In this document: in pieces, positions 10,769-21,554 of the stretch | Layout: each line of letters begins with the position of its first letter | Position numbering within the stretch: the first letter of the stretch is position 1 | Source: Chara braunii | Taxonomy: Eukaryota > Streptophyta > Charophyceae > Charales > Characeae | Direction: 5' to 3' | DNA length: 30,631 bases | NCBI GenBank assembly: GCA_003427395.1 | Contig: BFEA01000500.1 | Location: 644,334 to 674,964, forward strand | The notes under the pieces: model-generated | Told to the model about the DNA's origin: nothing | The model's input: only the letters and a program-made list of their open reading frames with translations | Database searches by the model: none | Program-made: the position numbers and the translations under genes

Positions 10769-11696
10769 TTGGGTGCCAGCCGCGCCCCCCCTGCGCCGCG
10801 CCCCAGGGCAAAACGTGGCGCGGCTCCAGTCCGGTCACGAAAACAGTTTGTAAGGCAACCCCGCGAATACAACACACCCCCACACGCTCGCTACCGCAGT
10901 CCCGCATCCTCGGGACGCGACAGGATAAACAGATAATGGAGATAATGATAAAATAGCAGCAGTGTTGAGGAACAGCGGGGCTGCTGGTGCCTCGCCAGCT
11001 CCGCGGGTCGGGCCCGCCACCGCGCCCGCCAACAAAATCGAGGGGGATAGCCCTGGTGGCCCTCAAACCCATCGGTTCCTTTCTCGACGCTCCATCTCAA
11101 TTGTTGCGCCAACGCCCGCTGGTCTCGATTCCCGAACCTCCGTAGTAGTAGTCCGATGCCGTAACCTATAGGGCTAAACCCAAACCTGGTGTCGGTAGGC
11201 TCGAATTTCTAGACAAAGCGGTAGCGCATGGTGCTCCGGGCCCAGGAATCGCCCTGGGCCACTCTTCAGCCTGCCCCTGCACGCACGGTCGCCGAAAGCC
11301 GCCGGCCTACCATCCGTGCCGCGGCTATCCCTGTGTGCCATCCTTCCCCGCCCTATTTACCGTGCAAGGTCGTACCGCCGATGTCGATGCTGTCGTCCTC
11401 GCTCGCGCGCTCGCCTCGGTCAAACGTACCATCCAAGGGAAAATATCCCTAAATCCCGCTTAATCAAAAATAAACAAAGATTAATAATATTGTTACATAA
11501 AATGACCGACGTCTGCGCCGACTTTATAATCAACAACAAAAAGAATCACGCGCGCCTTAAACCTGCGAACCCACGCACCCTTTACTTTAGTCAACCATCC
11601 AGTCAAGGTAATCACGGACACAGCCGCGCCTAGCGCGGTATACTTAAACTTTAAACCAAAACTATTTTCTGTCGCTTGCAAAAAAAAACAGGGCGG

Positions 11697-11714
11697 ATAC
11701 CCTTGTAAGGGTAT
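11697..11714. repeat. End-proximal palindrome ATACCCTT-GT-AAGGGTAT, copy A
   Basis: An eight-pair palindrome 13 bases inside the GACAGC border of copy A. It recurs with centre AC in copy C (22737-22754) and with one mismatch in copy B (14554-14571). Its constant distance from the border suggests a terminal structure of the repeat. Confidence 0.75.
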
Positions 11715-11727
11715 TCGCGCCGACAGC

Positions 11728-12797
11728 TTACCGGACCATATTAAGCGACGTCCCCGTCGCTTCGCTAAATCAGAAAGCTATAAATCCATCCACACCCCAA
11801 ATGCTGACGAGAAACAAACCAATCTGATTAGCCGACAAACGCAGGATAGAGGCCTCCATCAAATCATGCCTTCACAACTATATGCTGCCAGGTTTCTAAC
11901 CCGGGCCTCTCACCGCCCAGAAATTAAGACGCTGACCGCAAAAGTTCCAAAGACCTTCCCAATCGTCCTCTCCCCGGTCCTAGACAACCTTCGGCTTCTC
12001 GTTGGGTGTCCCTAGTCCTGACAAAAACTAGGGATGCGGGCCGTAATAGAGACCGTTGAAGGCACTCTCGCCTTCCTTCTTAAAAATCTCTCGCAATCAA
12101 ATACACATAAGCATATATGCCTATTTAATATCCACTCAGCTCTTTCTGCAGTCTAGTACAAAAACGCTAGGTCTCCACCTTGGCCCACCATAGCCTGGCT
12201 GATTGGGCCAGGACTACGGCCCACCGCATTGTTATCTAACGGCAGTACCCGTCGTTGGTTACACAACGATAGGTTTTCTCGTGATAAGCATTCAATCAGA
12301 ATTCCCCCAAAAATTCTCAATCAAACTATCCCACGGAGTAATTTCACTGGGGCGGGCAACTCCCTTTAAACTCTTACCCCGCGGTCCCGCAGCCAGGTTC
12401 CGCCGGCTAGCAGCCATCCAATGGGGTTACGCCCTAGAGGTACTAACTTCTTTTCCGTTAGCTTGGCCTTTCTTCAATATGTCCCAGAACTAACACAGGT
12501 GGTTAGACGGGGCGTCGCAAAACAAAATCACAGGCCCACTGCGCGATACGCAGGGGTCCGAAGGCATTTACCAGCCCTTCCACAATAGGCATGGCATCCT
12601 TCGCACGCTCACAAACAAAATCACCGCTAGGTCCACCAGGCCGTGATCCCTAACTTGATCAGAGCCAGTAGCCACCTGTCCTGAGACGTCTCTCGCCCTG
12701 CACTCATTGCGACTTTCTCAAATATTCCAAGCAAAAGTGACCCTCTTCATCAGGCTTTATCACTCACCAGACAACTTACCATGCCATAAATCAGTTT
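11728..12797. other. Spacer between copies A and B, no gene recognised
   Basis: Similarity to the other copies stops at 11727. A seven-pair hairpin CCCTAGT/ACTAGGG lies at 12010-12033. Open frames here are short and carry no motif. Confidence 0.5.
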
Positions 12798-12817
12798 ACT
12801 CACCTTTGAAGGTGAGT
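12798..12817. repeat. Perfect 20-base palindrome
   Basis: ACTCACCTT-TG-AAGGTGAGT, nine pairs around two bases, just upstream of the hairpin array at 12839. Confidence 0.8.
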
Positions 12818-12838
12818 CTTCCAACAACAAAAACATTC

Positions 12839-13043
12839 CCCCTTCCAAAAATCCAAGGGGCTCTCATCATAAAACAAAACACCCCCTCTTCCAAAAATCA
12901 CGAGGGGTCTCTCCACAGAACAAAACACCCCCTCTTCCAAAAATCACGAGGGGTCTCACCACAAAACAAAACACTCCCTCTTCCAAAAATCACGAGGGGT
13001 CTCATCATAAAACCAAACTTCCCCTCCTAAAAAATTTGAGGGG
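12839..13043. repeat. Tandem hairpin array, about 46-bp period, five units
   Basis: Units at 12839-12860, 12883-12907, 12929-12953, 12975-12999 and 13021-13043 each form a six-pair stem around a loop based on CCAAAAATC. Spacers resemble TCATCATAAAACAAAACA. Stems are CCCCTT/AAGGGG in the first unit, CCCCTC/GAGGGG in units 2, 3 and 5, and TCCCTC/GAGGGG (a T-G pair) in unit 4. The open frame across it is a product of the repeat. Confidence 0.85.
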
Positions 13044-13279
13044 GCCTCATCATAACACACAACATCCCCTTCACGCAGCGGTCTTCCCGACTGCTCTGGC
13101 CAGGCCCGAGGGGAAGCTCCAGAATGATCCGGCTTCTAGCCAGTTTGGTTAGTCTTTCGCTTCTATAGCTGAATCCGTCGATCGATCTACACATCAGTAT
13201 CGCATCCCGCCTCACAGGGGGGCTCCCCCGCTCTGCTCAGGCCGAGCGGACCTCCCTTCCTCCTAACGCCCGTTCCCAC

Positions 13280-14584
13280 GCATGCACCCGGCGCGGATCG
13301 CGCCCAGATTCGGCCCTTTCCCCTTTTTCTACATCCGTTGCTCCAGCCGCTTCCGCTCTTTTTGTCCGCTCGCGTTGCAGCCCGTTTCTCTTCCGCACGA
13401 ACCCTTACCCGGGATCACGTCCGGGTCTATTCCCTTCCTGTACCCCTCCTCTCTCTACCGCCGTCCTCTGTCTCGTTTCGCTTGGCACTGCCCGTTGCTG
13501 CTTGCGCAGCCCAGCAGGCCCTTTCGCTTCGAAAGGAACCGCCGCCGGCCAGCCTGAGAGAAAGGCTTCGGGAGGGACCGGCTCTCCCTGGCTCGATCAA
13601 CCCTTCCGCCCCTTCAGCCCCTCAACGGGCAGCCTTGGCCTGACTTCTCATAGCCGGCCGTGGGACCGGGGGTTGCGGGTCTGCCACATGCCAGGCGCGG
13701 ACCTAGGTGAAACAACCGGTAATAGCGTATACTCAAATGAGAACTTTGAAGCCTGAAGTGGAGAAGGACCCCGTGGGCACTCTCATACCCAACCTCTCAA
13801 CTTCGGACGGCGGTGAACGAACGGTGCTCCTCGGCCCATGTAGCATAATTATTAGACTAAAGGAATGTCGCCGGCATCCCGAGCACGCGAGAACCCGCAA
13901 GCCAACCTTAGAAGGCCCGCACCCAAAGGTCCTCGACCGCCGTGACGACCATTAGATCCGGCATCTCGTCCCGGTCAACGGCACGTCGGAGCATAAACGC
14001 CACCGTCGGGCGGGCGCTGCCAGCGATAAAATCAGGGGGAATAACCCTGCTGTGACCTCGACCCCTTCGTCCACACCTCGCGCCGCAGCCGCTCGGCCTC
14101 GATCCCTGAACCTCTTTGAAGAACACCTGACGCTGTAACTAATAATGTTAGGCCCAAATCTAGGTTTAGCTCTCGCAGACGCCTAAATAAACAACCACCG
14201 CGCAACGCGCGCAATGCGCGGGTCTACCGAAAACACTTCCAAGCCTTCTTGTCGTCGACGTTGTTCTCCGTGCGTGCGCATGAGTCACAGGTGATCACAT
14301 CAATCTGCAAGACATAATCTTTTTAATCCCTATTTAATCAGAAGAAAGGAAATTTTCGGCCGGCGATCACGCCGACTCTTCAGCCATCAACAAATAAAGA
14401 GGATCACGCGCGCCTCAAATCCGCGCGCCCACACACTCTCTATTTTGGTCAACCATCCAGTCAGCGCAAGTCACAGACGCGGCCGCGACTAGCGCGGTAT
14501 ACTTAAACTTTAAATCAAACCTATTTTCTGTCGCTTGCGAAAAACCAGGGCGGATATCCTTGTAAGGGTATTCGCACCGACAGC
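13280..14584 (-). mobile_element. Partial long repeat, copy B
   Basis: A direct copy of the inner part of A. 14030-14165 matches 11030-11200, and 14400-14584 matches 11540-11727, both ending at GACAGC and then diverging. Further left, 13280-13430 has ACCYGG-family hairpins (GGCGC/GCGCC at 13290-13304, ACCCGG/CCGGGT at 13407-13426). The palindrome near the border is ATATCCTT-GT-AAGGGTAT at 14554-14571, with one mismatch. The left limit is unclear. It looks like a truncated second copy in the same orientation as A. Confidence 0.65.
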
Positions 14585-14788
14585 GGGTCAGGCACGTATT
14601 CAAATCAACAAGCACTTGGATAGGGGCACGAACTGGAAAGCATACACACAATGTAGAGGAAGAAATGAGTCCGACCTGCTAATTGAGCTAGGCCGCACTA
14701 ATTTACATACTAAAGCTGTTCCTTTTTCACTAGGAATTGGAGTTAAGCACATCAGGTACAAGTGTGGATTGACATGATGGAGGTGCAG

Positions 14789-14809
14789 GGATCAAGTCCA
14801 TCCTGATCC
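14789..14809. repeat. Hairpin GGATCA / TGATCC
   Basis: A six-pair perfect stem with a nine-base loop, 27 bases before the inverted T-arm structure at 14837. Confidence 0.6.
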
Positions 14810-14836
14810 ATGGGCTATCCTTTTCGGTGATCGGTT

Positions 14837-14912
14837 GAGTCCCGCCCAACCATTATTTCAGTCAGCTTCAGATTAGCGGGACTCGAACTCATGACCTGTA
14901 GACTAAAAGTAG
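14837..14912 (-). ncRNA. tRNA 3'-half-like fragment with inverted T-arm copy
   Basis: On the minus strand 14871-14912 reads like the 3' half of a tRNA: ACTTTTAGTC, then AGGTCATGAGTTCGAGTCCC, which includes box B. A second, inverted T-arm-like GTTGAGTCCCGC lies on the plus strand at about 14834-14845. The two pair over GAGTCCCGC/GCGGGACTC (14837-14845 with 14876-14884), plus GTT/AAC with one bulged base, giving a 12-pair hairpin of about 30-base loop. No D arm is evident. Likely a tRNA-derived retroelement fragment that has been duplicated in inverse. Confidence 0.45.
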
Positions 14913-16140
14913 TCGGGGGAGAAAGAGACTATAGACTCCTGCCGTGACAGGAACTCGACAGTTGGCTGAACGGGGCATATTGGAGTTAGCTTATTTAGAT
15001 CTTCTCGTCATATTCACGATGGTTAACCGTTAATTTATATATATATATATAAGTTTAATTTTTTTTTTTTTTTTTTTATTTCACGGTTAGATCTTCCTGA
15101 ATACTGCCCTAGTTTCATAGAAGAATCGTTGGTTTATGGGAAAAGGGAAAGTCGCAACTACCAACCGCGAATTGCGGACTATATAGGATGACGAGCGTTG
15201 CCCCAACCTATTAGACATAGGAAAGAAGTTGGGAATGAACCCTTTACTAGAACGAGGTAAGGTGCACGGTTGTGACTAACTGGGCGAAATGAGAAAAATA
15301 AATAAATCGAAAATCCAGAAAATTCGGACACAATACGAGCTCGGTTTTCGGACCTCTAGTGCATCCTGATTCAGGCGCATAATCGAGAATTTTTGGAAGA
15401 AGTCGGATCGCGAGCGACTCGCCCGTAGGAAGCGGAGAACGTGACGGGTTCATGCAGATACAGCGAGGACAGGGATTCAAGCAGGAAGGCAAGCGCGAGT
15501 TCGGGTAAGCAGGCCGGTATGCGAGCATAGTCGTGACCAAGGAGGTAAGTGTTAGCAGACCTACGCGACGCTAAGCAGGCAATAGCAAGCAGAGCGAGCA
15601 GCTAAGCGTAAGCGCAAATGCAAGCGTAAGGAGGAGGATAGCAGGGAATGAAGGAAAGGGGTTACGTCGAGTTAGAATGTGATCGGAGGAAGTGATCTCC
15701 AACAAGTGGGTTCGCGCTGTGAAGGTGAACAAGCATGAGAGGGAGATGTCGGGCGAGCGAAGCAAACAAACGGAAAACGGAGGTAGCAAACTGGCGAGTG
15801 TGCTAGTGCGAAGGAAGCAGGAATGCGTGGGCAAGTACGGTCGAATGAAAGGTCAGGCAAGAATGTAAGAGAGAAAAGAGGAGCATAGAGAAAAGGAGAG
15901 GAATAACTCAACCGCTTGACGAAGTTGTAGGGGCGAAGTTCTGAGTGAAAGTTTGAGATCTTAAACTTCGAAAGGGGCTACGTACTCCTTGCACATGAGT
16001 TGGGTGGATTCCCACTTGTCAATGGAGGAGTAAGCAGCACCTGGAAAACGAGTGAGTGGATCTGGGAGACAATCCGCATCATCTTAACCAAGCTAGCAGA
16101 CGAGTTGACCCACCAAGAATTACTCTCGAGGTAAGATTCT
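14913..16140. other. Central spacer, no gene recognised
   Basis: Contains (TA)n at 15036-15051 and poly-T at 15059-15077, flanked by inverted TAACCGT (15024-15030) and ACGGTTA (15083-15089). A purine-rich stretch follows at 15560-15910 with repeated AAGCG and GCAAGCG words. Long pyrimidine-coded frames on the minus strand there reflect composition. Confidence 0.55.
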
Positions 16141-16590
16141 TCCATCAAAATAGGTAATAATAATTTACTATTATTTTTTATATAAATACTATTATTATCA
16201 TCGCTATTATCCTAAGTACTGTTATTTTATAAAATTATTATAATTACTATCAGTACTAAGATTTTATTACCTAACAATTTATTAAAATTCTTACAAGCAC
16301 GCCTAGGAATAAGTTTGTTCATTCTTCTCGCTTGACTCTGATTAATTTTCTTTCGTCTGACCGAGGTGTGGGGTTGCATGCATTCTCTGTCGAGGGAAAA
16401 ATGATGGAATGCGCGCTTGTAACTGTCCTGTACCCCAGGGCCTGGTCTCGGTATGTTGCGCATAATGGCGATGTTGTTACGAGAGAGAGAAAACAAGGTA
16501 AGCCTCCAAGCACGACGGATCTACTGATACTTCTATCGATAGGCTAAGCAGGAACGAATGAATCTACCCCTTGAGCAAGGAAGTATACAC
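16141..16590. other. AT-rich block and flank, no gene recognised
   Basis: TAATAATTTACTATTATT-like sequence to about 16290, then ordinary sequence without a motif-bearing frame. Confidence 0.5.
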
Positions 16591-16598
16591 TACCACAC

Positions 16599-16624
16599 GT
16601 GTGTGTGTGTGTGTGTGTGAGTGC

Positions 16625-16706
<82 letters not shown>
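16599..16706. repeat. (TG)n microsatellite
   Basis: Nearly pure TG dinucleotides interrupted by GAGTGCGTGTATATG near 16619-16635, ending at about 16706. Confidence 0.95.
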
Positions 16707-16708
<2 letters not shown>

Positions 16709-16717
16709 ATGTGCGGG

Positions 16718-16814
16718 AACTCGTCGTGACTTAGTACCGAGATGGAAGAGAAAAATCGAATGAAAACTCGTCGTGACTTAGTACCGAGATGGAAGAGAAA
16801 AATCGAATGAAAAC
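16718..16814. repeat. Perfect 47-bp tandem duplication
   Basis: Bases 16718-16764 are repeated without a visible change at 16765-16811, and the match continues three bases to 16814. The start word is AACTCGTCGTGACTTAG. It directly follows the (TG)n tract. Identity suggests a recent event or an assembly artefact. Confidence 0.9.
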
Positions 16815-17510
16815 CCCGCTACCACGAGGGAATGTACGCCGCGACATGCGCCGCTCGCAGTCACGCCTTCACCCCACTCGTCTACGGTCTAGCCGTATGT
16901 GTAAGGGTGTGTGTATAAATAAGAGAGAGAGAAAAAGGGACGAATCAAACGAAGGGAAATGGAGAAGGTTCGATGCCTCGAATTAATTAACCCCGTCACG
17001 AACCTCGACCGGGTACATTCAAAGCTTAGTGAGGTTGCATCTGACAGAGAGGGCATGACGTATCAAGGTCTGATGAGGACGATGGGATACGTACCTGGTG
17101 CATGAAGAGAGGTTGGCTACGGTGTCGACGTAATGTACATTGATCTTCGAGAGTTGAAGTGAGCACACCTGTAGCCTGTAGGAAGGATGGTCGAGTAGGA
17201 TAGGCTAAGCGCAAGGGGGGGGGCAGACAGAAAGGAGGAACTTTGGATACTGTGTTAATGTGGCATGAGGGCTTGAGAATCGGCCCATTACTTCATTGAC
17301 TGCTCAAATTTTTCGATGCAATTGTGCTCTCTACCCGTACATGACTACTTGGACATCTATGTGATTTCGCAACGTGGTCTTCGGCATATCGTTCACACTC
17401 ATATTATCTGATGCAACTGTATCAAGCTGCAGAAATAAGTAGAATACATCTTTTTCTATATTTATTAATTCTTATTATTATTACTAAATTATTTTGTTGA
17501 TTTTGTTATT
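16815..17510. other. Central spacer, no gene recognised
   Basis: No motif-bearing frame and no copy elsewhere in the window was recognised. Confidence 0.5.
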
Positions 17511-17516
17511 ATTATC

Positions 17517-17567
<51 letters not shown>

Positions 17568-17570
17568 GTA
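17511..17570. repeat. (ATT)n microsatellite
   Basis: About 18 ATT triplets within a longer AT-rich stretch beginning near 17455. Confidence 0.95.
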
Positions 17571-17814
17571 ATGTTAATTCGTTTACCCGGCTTGCACCTG
17601 CTTCTTACTATGTGCAAGGTTGAAGATCTGTGGGATGCGTGATGCATCCGCCGACGACATTGTGAAGGACGGGCTTGTCATCCACCCGACTTGATTGGGA
17701 TGTGCGCTTGTGTCTATCATGTTCCCATGCCGAGTTTCCGTCGGTCGCGCATTTTGGGCGGATCGTGTTGTGTTGGGGGTTCGCAAGAGTCTTTTTCTGT
17801 GGTGTGACCGTACG

Positions 17815-18060
17815 ACCAGGAAACAGACAAAAACAGAGAAAACAGACGGAGACAGACAAGGACAGGCGGAGACACAGAAACAACACACATACACTATGAC
17901 AGAGACACAGCCACATGGTGATACAGACACAGATACACTATGATAGAGACACAGTCACAAGGTGACACAGACACAGGGAAACACGCACATTCACGATGAC
18001 ATAAACGTGTAGTGACAAGTGCACAGTGACACCAATACACAGGGGCACATACTCAGAAGA
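17815..18060. repeat. Imperfect GACACA/ACAGAGAC minisatellite-like tract
   Basis: Degenerate repeats of AGACACA, AGAGACACAG and GGTGACACAG. Overlapping frames in it are repeat by-products. Confidence 0.75.
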
Positions 18061-18565
18061 GGGGTATACACTGAGAAGAGGAGATAGGAAGGCAGTGGAG
18101 AGGGACACGTACTTGGTCTTGGTGATGGTCTGCAGGGGTCGACATTTTCATGTATTCTTGTTTTACTGATAAACATTAACAGTTGCATTGTTAATTCATA
18201 GGCTGATAGTAGCTGCGTTATAGCAGGTTAAGTACTAAATACTATGCAAGTGACGGCGGGAGTATACTCCTTAACATTTAGAATTCTGTACTTTGGTCCT
18301 CTTTTGGTGATACAACGGTGCAATTCTGCTTTCTGGATGACGTAAGTTTTTTATTTTTATTTTTTTTTATAAGAATATGCAATCAGAAATCTATTACTTT
18401 TCCACTAATTGTTATTATTATTATTATTAGATTGCGGTAAGGATTGATATTGAACAAGGAAAGTCTAAGTAAGCGTGAGCCATCAACTCTCGCTCATTAC
18501 GTCCCGACCCTTGTCCTCATCGTCTGTGATTGAGTAGTCTGGTGAAGTGCCTGGATTGCCGTGAT

Positions 18566-18586
18566 CCCAGCAAGTATACTGCTGGG
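18566..18586. repeat. Hairpin CCCAGCA / TGCTGGG
   Basis: A seven-pair perfect stem with loop AGTATAC. It stands alone in the central spacer. Confidence 0.65.
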
Positions 18587-18724
18587 AGTGTTGTGTGAAG
18601 GTTTACTAAACTTTATCACTTAGAAGGCAGAGATAGAGAAAGTGGAAGGAGTAGGAGGAAAGCAAAGAAAGATGAGAAGAAGACAAAGACGGTCGGGTAC
18701 TCATACAGACAGACTCAGATGAAG

Positions 18725-18850
18725 ACAAATACTGACAACAGGCAGGCACAGACAAAGACGAATATTGACAACAGGCAGGCACAGACAAAGACAAATACCG
18801 ACAACAGACAGGCTCAGACGAAAACAAATACCGACAACTTGAATAGACAG
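18725..18850. repeat. 33-bp minisatellite, about four units
   Basis: Units begin at 18725, 18758, 18791 and about 18824, each with ACAAATACYGACAACAG and RGGCWCAGACRAA. Because 33 is a multiple of three, the minus strand stays open through it in more than one frame and encodes 11-residue repeats. This explains the long open frames at 18606-19162 without a gene. Confidence 0.9.
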
Positions 18851-19489
18851 ACACAGACAAGAACAGATACCGGACCCACAGTCTAAAGAAGGTTGGCCGC
18901 GGGCATACGACACTACGTGCGAATCAAGCCAACTGCAGCAGAGGCTGGGACAACCCCAAACGAGGTTCAAAGGCAAAATAAGAACTGGCCAACCTCTTGC
19001 TCGGGCAAATTGCTCATACGTATAAGAAATGTGGGAGTGTTGTGGGGCTTGAGCACTCATGAGAGGTAAAATGGAAGCACTATTAGAGTGTAGTATGTGC
19101 AGAGGTATGCAGGAACCCAAAAATGAAATAATCCGAGAGGGACGAAGGTCGATCATAATCAATAGCTAGTTGTAAGAGAGAAGGAGCGGCCATAGCCGCC
19201 GCATCAGCAAGTGTGTGTAGGTACATGAGCGTGTGGGATATCCAGGGCGGATCCTTGTTGGATAAGAGTGCGCTGTGTATATGCAAACAAGTTGCTGGGG
19301 ATACAGCGATAGAGAGAGAGAATTTTGTTGAATGTTGTGTGTCATAGTCATGCGCGAAAGAGAAAGTTAGATCTGACTATGATCCCGACCATGTTCATAT
19401 CTGTAAGTTTACGGATAATTTTGCGCCAAAATAAGATGTCATTACTTCATCATTCCCGGCTGGTACTTGTTACTATTTGTTACTATCAT

Positions 19490-19528
19490 TATTACTATTA
19501 TTATTATTATTATTATTACTATTATTAC

Positions 19529-19571
<43 letters not shown>

Positions 19572-19590
19572 GTTGTTGTTGTTGTTATTG
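19490..19590. repeat. (ATT)n microsatellite ending in (GTT)n
   Basis: ATT triplets with a few ACT changes, ending in GTTGTTGTTGTTGTT. Asn and Ile runs in overlapping frames are by-products. Confidence 0.95.
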
Positions 19591-19850
19591 ACTACCCCGA
19601 CAATATAGGGGAGAGTCAGAAATGGAAGAGGTATAGGGTAAAAGAAAAAGGGAAAGTCGTTATGAATCGCAACGGAATCTGCCTTCTCCACCCTTGTCTC
19701 TTCTCTCAAGCCAAAACTCCCCACACGCCAAATTCTTCTAAACAAAATGATTGAAAGATGTTAGTAGGGGTTTTAATTTGAGGGACTTCGGACCCTCTTT
19801 CATCCTGCTTAGACATATCCAAAAGACAGGGCGATTGTTGGGGCTCTGTC

Positions 19851-19869
19851 AGAGTTCAGAAGGAACTCT
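19851..19869. repeat. Hairpin GAGTT / AACTC, copy D
   Basis: The pair GAGTT/AACTC with loop CAGAAGG (one more A-T pair can be added outside). The equivalent place in copy C (26894-26910) has GAGCC/GGCTC with loop TAGGCGA, inside otherwise matching flanks. Two stem pairs have changed from C-G to T-A, or the reverse. Confidence 0.7.
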
Positions 19870-20428
19870 GGAGGCAGGGAACAGTAAGGTATGCACACTT
19901 ATGCCTAACCCATAAACCATTAATCTATAACCTTTGTGTAATTGCCTATGCTTATAATAATAGAGAGAGTACTTTGAGTCAGAATTTCTTTAGAACTAAA
20001 CTCAAGCAAAGGAAATAAAATAATGTGAAAAGATATTTGACTGAATTTGATTAACTGTTGTCGGGAAACATAGAGAGAACGAGAAGTTCCGAGTAACTGT
20101 CTCGCTGTGTGAATGTTTCTTTGGGATGTGGCCGCCAGGGGATCGACTCCGTGCAATCTACCCTTTCTTAATAGACCACCTGACAAATGATAAAGGGGGT
20201 TCGCAGTTGATTGAAGATTTGTGCATGCTGTGGTCGGATACTGTAATAATGATTGCATCAACTTACTCTTATTCCACAACTACATCCTTTCAAAATCCAA
20301 AGCTAACACAGTCCTAGGATCAGGCGGATGGTCTTTAAGTCATGGGATACAGGTCTCGTCTGACCTATGACCCAGGGCTCAAGAGGTGTCAAAAGAGATG
20401 ACCAATGTCGTCAAAAATTTGCAAATGA

Positions 20429-21120
20429 GCGATAGGAGGAGCGAGGCTCCTAGAAGCCTGCCCTATCGCAATAATGACACGAACAGTGATAAGAGAAGCG
20501 AGGCTCCGAGAAACCTACCTTATCACCAACCAGTCGTGCGTTAGTGAAAGTAAGCGATAGGAGAAGCAAGGCCCCGAGAAGCCTGCCCTATCGCAATAAT
20601 AACATGGGCGGTGATAAGAGAAGCGAGGCTCCGAGAAGTCTGCCTTATCACCCACCAGCCATGCATCCTAACAAGTGATAGGAGGAGCGAGGTCTCTTAA
20701 GGCCAACCCTATCGCTTGGATGGCACGAGTAAGGGAGGTGGTGAAAAGGGAAGCAAGGCTCCGAGAAGCCTGCCTTATTGCCCGCCAACCGTGCTTCAAT
20801 ATCAAACGGCGACAGAGGAGTGAGGCAGACCCTCCAAGGTCTGCCCTATCGCAATAGCTAGCACAAGTAAGGGAAGTGGTGATAAGAGAAGCAAGGCTCC
20901 GAGAAGTCTGCCTTATTGCCCGCTAGCCATGCTTCAATATCAAACGGCGATAGAAGGAGCGAGGCTACAAGGTCTGCCCTATCGCAATAGTTAGCACAAG
21001 TAAGGGAGGTGGTGATAAGAGAAGAAAGGCTCCGAGAAGCCTGCCTTATTGCCTGCCAGCTGTGCTTCAATATCAAATAGTGATAGGAGAAGCAAGGCCC
21101 CACAAGGTCCGCCCTATCAC
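20429..21120. repeat. Alternating tandem hairpin array, copy D: eleven units of about 41 bases
   Basis: Hairpins lie at 20429, 20486, 20554, 20611, 20675, 20741, 20809, 20879, 20947, 21012 and 21080. Nine are 41 bases, except the 44-base unit at 20809 and the 39-base unit at 20947. Odd units have stem GYGATAGG/CCTATCRC and even units GTGATAAG/CTTATYRC, around a middle based on AGCGAGGCTCCGAGAAGCCT. The dimer period is 121-138 bases. Linkers around even units carry AGCAC or CACGA on one side and GTGCT or TCGTG on the other, so an outer stem is possible. A degenerate unit may follow at 21140-21167. No coding frame fits. Confidence 0.9.
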
Positions 21121-21428
21121 AAACAGACGCCCAGTAAAAGATGGGTAGATCCCAAGAGGTCTACCATACTATTATTAACCTCCTCAATAAACCTGGATCA
21201 ACCAATTACTCACTTCTGATTCTATTGAGGTGAGGATGGTGGGATCTTGCCCCTGAGAGACTCATCCCTTCATATCGAAACCTCTGATTTGGTTCCTATC
21301 ATATATCTCATTTCGAAGATGGATTAACGATGTTGCCTGTGCTTGCCAAGAAAGAGCCAAGAGGAAGACTTTGATAAACGGTCGTCAGAAGAAAGTTATG
21401 TAGGAGCACTGAATCGGATAAAACGAGT

Positions 21429-21453
21429 AAAAAAAAAAAAAAAAAAAAAAAAA
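21429..21453. repeat. Poly-A tract
   Basis: 25 consecutive A, about 310 bases after the array. It could be a retroposon tail, but no body was identified. Confidence 0.85.
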
Positions 21454-21554
21454 GTATTGTTCATTGCCGAAACCATAAGGCAATAGCCTGACAGGTAAAT
21501 AAGGATAGAGGCGAAGTAGTGAGTCACCTATGAGCGTAGATCTCTAGGTCACAA

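Larger units (their letters stand above)
4206..11727 (-). mobile_element. Long non-coding repeat, copy A (left arm of the giant inverted repeat)
   Basis: Read as reverse complement, this block matches 22724-30631 in order at many points: 4206-4243 with 30594-30631, 4333-4354 with 30484-30504, 5452-5468 with 29367-29383, 6001-6060 with 28420-28480, 7260-7560 with 26650-26940, 10570-10615 with 23985-24030, 11150-11200 with 23230-23275, and 11520-11727 with 22724-22890. No transposase, polymerase or other protein motif was found inside. Its inner end is the sharp GACAGC border at 11727, after which similarity to copies B and C stops. The outer end cannot be set, because C runs off the window. 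The + strand is C-rich here (8300-10400), the mirror of the G-rich right arm. Confidence 0.8.

Noticed and set aside
15560-15911. Ser/Leu-rich secreted-protein-like frames on the minus strand
   Set aside because: Translation of a purine-rich strand with repeated AAGCG words. No start context, homologue or motif is visible.
17583-17943. Overlapping open frames on both strands
   Set aside because: Cys/Val/Ser or Thr/Gln-rich translations of the GACACA-type low-complexity tract.
20429-21120. CRISPR array
   Set aside because: Units are self-complementary and alternate in type, spacers are similar to one another, and the setting is eukaryotic with no cas genes.
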